A program made the position numbers and the translations under genes. The notes beneath the pieces are model-generated. The model had not been told where the DNA came from, ran no database searches, and saw only the letters and a program-made list of their open reading frames with translations. Positions 6,568-10,328 of a stretch of DNA of 10,328 nt are shown here, piece after piece. The stretch lies in NCBI GenBank assembly GCA_013811855.1, contig JACCUL010000382.1, positions 1 to 10,328 of the forward strand, in the 5' to 3' direction. How positions within the stretch are numbered: position 1 is the stretch's first letter; the number at the start of each line of letters is the position of its first letter. Source of the DNA: Acidimicrobiia bacterium. Lineage in GTDB: Bacteria > Actinomycetota > Acidimicrobiia > Acidimicrobiales > Ilumatobacteraceae.

Positions 6568-6894
6568 GCACGAGCGGAGCTGATCTCACGTTTCGCGCAA
6601 CAATCCCGGCGCCAGCGTGGTGCCGACTTTCGTTGGGTGCGAGATGCGAGCCACCAGCGAATCGAGCCAACATCTACCGGGGACCTCATGACACCTGCAC
6701 CCTCCAGATCTCCGAAGCGGGGAGCCCTCGCCAGTGCCAGGGTTGCCGGAGCCATCCCGAACGTGTCGCTTACCGACGTGCCAGTGCGGAACAGTTGCGG
6801 CGAACGGCCGCAGGCGTCGCGGCCGTCACGTCCGGCGGCGTTCATGTAACTCGAGCTGCGGCTCGCTATTCACGCGCGTGGCCACTCTCGGGCA
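6568..6894. other. Gap with no supported gene
   Basis: Open frames exist on both strands (for example 6688-6849 plus) but have Arg/Ser/Pro-rich, shadow-like composition, no family motif and no convincing ribosome binding site. A 5-bp hairpin CGAGC-TGCG-GCTCG lies at 6852-6865, 30 bases beyond the integrase stop on the minus strand, and might be its terminator. No second copy of the tRNA-Ala 3' segment is present here, so this is not the partner attachment site. Confidence 0.5.
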
Positions 6895-7986
6895 TCACCG
6901 TGTGAGAGTGCCGAGCACAGCTTGCATCACGGTCGCACCGACCGACACGGACGGCGCGGGCCGGTGCCGGTACGTTTGCTCCAGCATGCGGGTGTTCGTG
7001 TGGCCGAGCTGATCGGCGATCTGTTCCAGTGGTACTCCTTGCTCGGACATGATCGAGGCGACGGAGTGCCGGAGTTCGTTGGGCAGGACCACGGGCACGT
7101 CGGCGACCTCGCACACGCGGGCGAGCTCGCGACGCACGTTCGCCGGGTCGAGCTGCGTCCCCTTTCGGGAGGCGAACACAAGTCGGTCATCGGTCCATGA
7201 CGTAGCGGCCAACCGACGGGCAGCCTGTGCAATGCGGAGCCGGCGCAGCATCGCCACGACGTCCGCCGGCACGTCAAGCGTGCGGCGCGACCGCGCCGTC
7301 TTCAAGTCGTCAGTGGTGACCGCTCGGCGACCCTCCAAGCGCACCGCATGGTTCACGGTGATGCGTCCGGCGTCGAGGTCAACGTCCTCCCACAGCACAC
7401 CCCGCGGCCTCGCCCGGGCGCAGACCTGTGGTCAACGCAAGGGCGAACATCGGGCCGAAGCGGCCGTCGTCAAGCACCGAGTAGAGGGCGCGCGCCCTCT
7501 CGGCGTCGAGAATGTTCCGGCGCTGCGACCGTCGGGCGCCTGGAGTCAGCTCCGCGGCCGTCGCCACGTTCGTGTTGCGATGCCACGCCGGAGTGCCGCG
7601 TTGAGCACCTGGCCGAGCACGGAGCGCATCTTGACGAGGGTCTCTCGGGCGGCCGGGCGGCCAGCGTGGTGACCACTGGCGAGCCGATCGAGGACACGCT
7701 CGACGTCCTCGACCCTCAAAGTACGCAGCCGGGCTGTGCCCAGTTCGGCGCGCCAGGTCGCCGCGCACCATCGGTAGACCGAGCGGGTGGAGGGTGCCAA
7801 GTCCTTGGCAGCGAGCACGCGGCGCTCCCACACGTCGATTGCAAGGCTGAGTGTGGCGTTGCCGTCAGCCGGTGCGTTGCCGGCGTCGGCTTCACGCACG
7901 AGTGCGTCGAGCCGCTTGCGGGCCTCCGTCTTCGTCGTCGCGACGACCTTGTGGTCGGTGGTCGTCGATGCATGTCGGGCGTGCAT
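6895..7986 (-). pseudogene. Tyrosine recombinase (phage/island integrase), two frameshifts
   Basis: Three frames together give a near-complete integrase of about 360 residues. Frame one (from 7986): KTEARKRLDALVREADAG and a core-binding domain with APSTRSVYRWCAATWRAELG, ending ALRRGIATR. Frame two: NVATAAELTPGARRSQRRNI and FALALTTGLRPGEAAG, with the first catalytic Arg. Frame three (to 6895): LWEDVDLDAGRITV, the box Lys in TDDLKTARSRRTL, NELRHSVASIM, ADQLGHTNTRML and the nucleophile Tyr in EQTYRHRP. The shifts are a missing base between 7570 and 7571, and an extra base in the C4 run at 7400-7403. Removing both restores one frame. Asn replaces His in the HxxR box, as in some actinobacterial integrases. 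Only about 20 residues precede KTEARKRL where intact relatives have an arm-binding domain, and a stop lies just upstream, so the 5' end also seems lost at the attachment site. As read it is inactive. Confidence 0.9.
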
Positions 7987-7989
7987 GTC
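7969..7989. repeat. 8-bp direct repeat beside the attachment site
   Basis: TGCATGTC occurs at 7969-7976 and again at 7982-7989, 13 bases apart. The second copy runs into the tRNA 3' segment. Such repeats beside a core site can be integrase binding sites, or the second copy may simply be the anticodon-loop part of the tRNA relic. Short enough for chance. Confidence 0.4.
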
Positions 7990-8029
7990 ATGGAGGAGGT
8001 CAGGGGTTCAATTCCCCTCAGCTCCACCA
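7989..8029 (+). other. 3' half of tRNA-Ala: relic attachment site
   Basis: The plus strand carries, in order, CAT then GGAGG (3' anticodon stem), AGGTC (variable region), AGGGG-TTCAATT-CCCCT (T arm, perfect 5-bp stem), CAGCTCC (3' acceptor strand), A73 and CCA (8027-8029). The acceptor has T at position 70, the alanine G3.U70 identity partner. The GGAGGAGGTC layout fits tRNA-Ala(GGC) rather than tmRNA, which shares the acceptor end. No D arm or 5' acceptor strand lies upstream; instead the broken integrase begins there. This is what integration into a tRNA 3' end leaves behind at the distal junction. The read-through of the opposite strand (VELRGIEPLTSS) is a well-known false protein signature of such sites. 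Confidence 0.82.
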
Positions 8030-8077
8030 GCGGACTGCCTGTTGGCCCAAATCGGGGTCCCGGCACCGTGGGGGCTG

Positions 8078-9496
8078 TCAGAGGAACAGGGTGTTGGTGA
8101 GCCACCCGACGACCGCGCTCTGCTCCGTTCCGTCGGTCGTCACGAAGACGTCCTGGCAGCCGGGCACGTCGCGCATCACGGCGAGGGCCTGATCCATGTC
8201 CGCGCTCGGGTCGACGACGGCGAACGTCCGGACCGTCTCGTTGGTCGGGTCGACCAGTAGGTCGTGCACGGTCAGGTCGCGCGCCGTGGTCATCGCCTCT
8301 GAGTTCGCGGTGGCGAGGGATCTGACCAGGAAGGCGTCGATCATGCTGCGGTGCACGATGAACCTCGCCCGGCCCTCCTCGCCGAGCATCGGGACCCGCG
8401 AGCGCGCGTTGGCCTCCATCTCGGCCCGCAGATCGAGCAGCTTGATCGTGTCGCCGGGAGTCTCGGCCAGGTTCCGGTGGAACATCACGTCGAGCGGGAT
8501 CATCCGCTCGACGACGGGCACTGGCCGCGGGGACATCGGCATGAAGTACACGTGGAGCTGCAGCCCGCCCGTAGATGGGACGGTGCGCGATCCGGCGACG
8601 AACGGGATGATCGCCTCGCCCGGCTCCGCGCGGTAGGGCGCCCAGTCCACCTTCTCCTGGATCTTGCCGGCGGCGACGGCCCGCACCTGCTTGACGAGTG
8701 AGCCGAACCACGCCGGCAGCGCCGGAGATCCGGCGCCGGGGTGGTCGGCCGTCCACTCGTCGACGACTCGACCGAGCGTCGTGGTGGCATCGAACAGGAA
8801 TCCGAACAGCGCATGGGCATACGACTTGCCGACCACTCGGGCGCGATCGCGCACGATGCGCACGGCATCCTCGTCGGACTGGCCCTGCTCGGACTGCAGC
8901 TCGTCCAGCGCGTCGCGATCGAGCTCGATGCACAGGTACGTCGACGCCGGGCGCTCCTTGGCCTCTTCGACGTCGAGGCGGGCCAGGTTCGCGGCGAGGT
9001 TCTGGTGCAGCTCGGCGGCGAACTCGGTGACCTGGGGGCCCTGCGCCTGGAAGCCGGTGAGCGGTTCGCCGCGCTTGGGGAAGTACTCGGTCCCGGTCAA
9101 GAAGGTGCGCACGAAGCGCGTGATCGATTCGAGGTCGTGCAGCTCGACGCTGAGATGGTCGACGTACGGCTTCGGCGGGATCGCCCCGCACTGGAGGACG
9201 ACCACCCTCGTCTCCTTCTGGTCCGTCGGGTCGGTCGCCAGGCCGCACTCGTACATGCAGTACGACCAGTCCTCGGTCGCGACGGTGAAGATCAGGAGGA
9301 CGAGGTCGGACGCGGCCAGTGCCTGCTTCAGCGTTCCCTCGATCGTCTGTCCCGCCACGACGCCCTCGAAGTCCTTGCTCGAGGAGCAGAAGACCTTCGC
9401 CCGTCCGCCGCTGTGACGGTCGATGAACTCGGCGACCGTCTGGGCGATGTCCTTGTCCGCATGCCGGTGGCTGATGAACACGGTCGGCATCGTCAT
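8078..9496 (-). CDS. TIR-domain protein with CBS-like C-terminus, putative defence effector
   Basis: A 472-residue protein, probably cytoplasmic. The N-terminal TIR domain spans residues about 5-140: VFISHRHADKD (6-16), AGQTIEGTLKQALAASD (48-64), LVLLIFTVA (65-73) and DWSYCMYECGLA (76-87). Glu83 stands where TIR NADases have their catalytic Glu, so NAD+ cleavage or a signal made from NAD+ is plausible. Residues about 185-400 match nothing I recognise and include LQLHVYFMP, MIPLDVMFHRNLAETPGDT and RFIVHRSMIDAFLVRSLA. The last 65 residues (LTVHDLL, then VRTFAVVDPSADMDQALAVM, QDVFVTTDG, AVVGWLTNTL) look like one CBS-type nucleotide-binding module. The ATG at 9496 is chosen because GGGAG lies 4 bases upstream; an earlier GTG (9520) and a later ATG (9490) are possible. 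It lies 48 bases from the tRNA relic and stands alone, with vapBC upstream on the same strand. TIR call firm, CBS call moderate, defence role inferred. Confidence 0.85.
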   Translation of the reverse strand: MTMPTVFISHRHADKDIAQTVAEFIDRHSGGRAKVFCSSSKDFEGVVAGQTIEGTLKQALAASDLVLLIFTVATEDWSYCMYECGLATDPTDQKETRVVVLQCGAIPPKPYVDHLSVELHDLESITRFVRTFLTGTEYFPKRGEPLTGFQAQGPQVTEFAAELHQNLAANLARLDVEEAKERPASTYLCIELDRDALDELQSEQGQSDEDAVRIVRDRARVVGKSYAHALFGFLFDATTTLGRVVDEWTADHPGAGSPALPAWFGSLVKQVRAVAAGKIQEKVDWAPYRAEPGEAIIPFVAGSRTVPSTGGLQLHVYFMPMSPRPVPVVERMIPLDVMFHRNLAETPGDTIKLLDLRAEMEANARSRVPMLGEEGRARFIVHRSMIDAFLVRSLATANSEAMTTARDLTVHDLLVDPTNETVRTFAVVDPSADMDQALAVMRDVPGCQDVFVTTDGTEQSAVVGWLTNTLFL

Positions 9497-9555
9497 CCAT
9501 CTCCCTGGCCTCGGCGCCACGTCGAAGTGCGCGTCATCATCTCACCACATCCGGG

Positions 9556-9588
9556 GACGACGGAGTGACGGATGCTCGCCGTCGTCAC
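9556..9588. repeat. Two alternative inverted repeats between vapC and the TIR gene
   Basis: GACGACGG (9556-9563) pairs with CCGTCGTC (9579-9586) across 15 bases, and GTGACG (9565-9570) pairs with CGTCAC (9583-9588) across 12; the two cannot form together. They lie in the 169-base gap downstream of vapC and upstream of the TIR start. They could end the toxin transcript or bind a regulator of the TIR gene. No T-run is present. I see no clear promoter in the rest of this gap. Confidence 0.4.
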
Positions 9589-9665
9589 CGCGAGGCGTTC
9601 GGCTGTTCGGTTCGTCGGCGAAGGTCCACTGGGGGTTCATTGCCGGCGGGAGGCGTCGGGGGTCG

Positions 9666-10076
9666 TCAGGGGAGGAGTTGGAACGGCCCGTTGGTGGATT
9701 GCACGACTGCGAAGTGGCGGTGGTCGAGCGTGGCGACCGTGACGACGGCGAGCCGCTCCGCAGCGGCAACGACGGATGCGTCGGCGGTCCCGAGTGGGAG
9801 ATCCCGGTAGCGGACGACGAGCTCGGCGATGCGGAGCCAATCGCCGGCGGCGACATGCTCGGCGATCAGGTTGCCTGCCGCGAGGTCGCCGAGGAAGCGG
9901 ACCTCAGCCTCGGGGCCGAGTCGCGTCGAGATGAGGTAGGTGACCTCCGTGATGACGAGCACCGGCACGATCAGCGGGCCGGGGTGGACCTCGAGCAGCT
10001 CGCGGCAGGCGTGGTGGTGCTGGTCGTCGCGGTCGATGTACGCATACAGCGGGCCGGCGTCGACGATCAGCGCGAT
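9666..10076 (-). CDS. vapC: PIN-domain ribonuclease toxin VapC, with ATC in the start position
   Basis: The type II toxin of the vapBC pair, a metal-dependent RNase held inactive by VapB. The frame gives 136 residues, a normal VapC length. All four PIN acidic residues are present: Asp6 (ALIVDAGPLYAY), Glu44 (VLVITEVTYLI), Asp99 (LGTADASVVAAAERL) and Asp118 (VATLDHRHF). Homologs from memory begin M-A-L-I-V-D-A-G; here the codon in the Met position (10076-10074) is ATC. The frame has a stop 48 bases further up and no ATG, GTG or TTG between, so the next standard start is GTG at 9968, which would remove Asp6 and kill the enzyme. GAGGTGG lies 5 bases before the ATC, and the start region overlaps the antitoxin stop, the usual coupled layout. 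Either a rare ATC start is used or the toxin has lost its start codon. Confidence 0.85.
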   Translation of the reverse strand: MALIVDAGPLYAYIDRDDQHHHACRELLEVHPGPLIVPVLVITEVTYLISTRLGPEAEVRFLGDLAAGNLIAEHVAAGDWLRIAELVVRYRDLPLGTADASVVAAAERLAVVTVATLDHRHFAVVQSTNGPFQLLP

Positions 10077-10312
10077 GCGCCCACCTCGTCGGCGAGTAGC
10101 TCCTCGATCCGCTCGGAGATGTCATGACGGCCGCTGGCCCCCGCGCCTGCGGCGAGTAGGCGGCGTCGGGCTCGCGGCCCGCCGAGGTGCGCCTCGATCG
10201 CCTCGCGGGTCAGCTCGGACACCGTGGTGCCGCGTCGCTCCGCCTCGTGGCGAAGCCGGGCATCGAGCTCGTCAGAAAGTTTCACGGTGGTGCGCTGCAA
10301 GTATGCCAGCAT
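10067..10312 (-). CDS. vapB: Ribbon-helix-helix antitoxin VapB
   Basis: A CopG/Arc-type antitoxin of about 77-84 residues. The DNA-binding strand and helices are RTTVKLSDELDARLRHEAER and GTTVSELTREAIEAHLGG. A Gly/Ala/Arg linker follows, and the C-terminal helix HDISERIEELLADEVGASR would wrap the toxin. It binds VapC and, with it, usually represses its own promoter. Start choice is open: TTG 10321, ATG 10312 (used here as the only ATG) or TTG 10300. Relatives as I recall them begin at the residue before QRTTVKL, favouring TTG 10300, and that codon directly follows a perfect palindrome. The stop overlaps the start region of vapC by 10 bases. The promoter is probably cut by the right edge of the window. 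Confidence 0.85.
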   Translation of the reverse strand: MLAYLQRTTVKLSDELDARLRHEAERRGTTVSELTREAIEAHLGGPRARRRLLAAGAGASGRHDISERIEELLADEVGASR

Positions 10313-10314
10313 AC
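10301..10314. promoter_or_regulatory. Perfect palindrome at the vapB start, probable autoregulatory operator
   Basis: GTATGC-CA-GCATAC is a 6-2-6 perfect inverted repeat ending next to the TTG at 10300 and covering the ATG at 10312. RHH antitoxins bind such dyads in their own promoters. On the minus strand it contains TATGCT, a possible -10 element; the matching -35 would lie past the window edge. Confidence 0.55.
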
Positions 10315-10328
10315 CAGTCAATCTCTGA

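Noticed and set aside
6535..6849. Plus-strand frame in the gap after the operon, and its minus-strand counterpart at 6483-6845
   Set aside because: Composition is shadow-like, with no ribosome binding site or family resemblance, and the first overlaps the operon-end hairpins.
7960..8029. A complete tRNA gene
   Set aside because: Only the 3' anticodon strand, variable region, T arm and acceptor end are present; no D arm or 5' acceptor strand can be found upstream.
7989..8029. tmRNA (ssrA) 3' end
   Set aside because: The acceptor end is shared with tmRNA, but the GGAGG-AGGTC anticodon-stem and variable-region layout fits tRNA-Ala better. A genome search for ssrA would settle it.
7716..9500. 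594-residue minus-strand open frame spanning the TIR gene, the tRNA relic and part of the integrase
   Set aside because: It is Arg/Gly/Pro-rich over the TIR gene as expected for an out-of-frame reading, and its VELRGIEPLTSS segment is the antisense of the tRNA 3' half. The TIR frame has clear domain motifs instead.
1..10328. CRISPR array or insertion sequence ends
   Set aside because: I saw no regularly spaced repeats of 20-40 bases and no transposase; the only repeats are short and local.

Overview
The window is GC-rich throughout, with strong G/C preference at codon third positions, GTG/TTG starts, an LmrA/YxaF-type TetR gene, a mycobacterial-type GH15 enzyme and an actinobacterial-type vapBC pair. 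This points to an actinobacterium; I cannot place it to genus from the sequence alone.

Left part (1-1850): a patch of decay. A dihydrofolate-reductase-like (RibD C-terminal family) gene on the minus strand (253-829) has a clear start and N-terminal motif but carries a nonsense codon and a frameshift. A tiny minus-strand ORF (958-1119) may be a fragment of a regulator. A plus-strand TetR gene (1247-1846) is cut by an amber codon inside its DNA-binding helix-turn-helix. Stem-loops and a perfect 12-bp tandem repeat lie between these genes.

Middle (1899-6538): an intact, tightly packed plus-strand operon. It encodes a conserved protein of unknown function, a GH15 glucoamylase/trehalase-type hydrolase, a short-chain dehydrogenase resembling glucose 1-dehydrogenase, and a TIGR02587/TIGR02588 membrane-protein pair. 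Two of the junctions are ATGA overlaps and two are 8-base gaps. A TGTAC-N6-GTACA inverted repeat lies just before the first gene, and competing stem-loops follow the last. The hydrolase and dehydrogenase could act in sequence (glucan or trehalose to glucose to gluconolactone); this looks like a carbon-storage or stress operon rather than a mobile cargo.

Right part (6895-10328): accessory DNA. A tyrosine integrase of the actinobacterial AP2/SAM-like type (6895-7986, minus) is broken by two compensating single-base frameshifts and abuts the 3' half of a tRNA-Ala gene (7989-8029), a relic attachment site. Forty-eight bases beyond it lies a 472-residue protein (8078-9496, minus) with an N-terminal TIR domain with its catalytic-type glutamate, a long middle region I do not recognise, and a C-terminal segment that looks like a single CBS-type module. 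I consider it the best candidate for an undescribed defence effector. It is followed by a vapBC toxin-antitoxin pair (9666-10312, minus) in which the toxin has all four PIN acidic residues but an ATC where the start codon should be, and in which a perfect palindrome lies at the antitoxin start.
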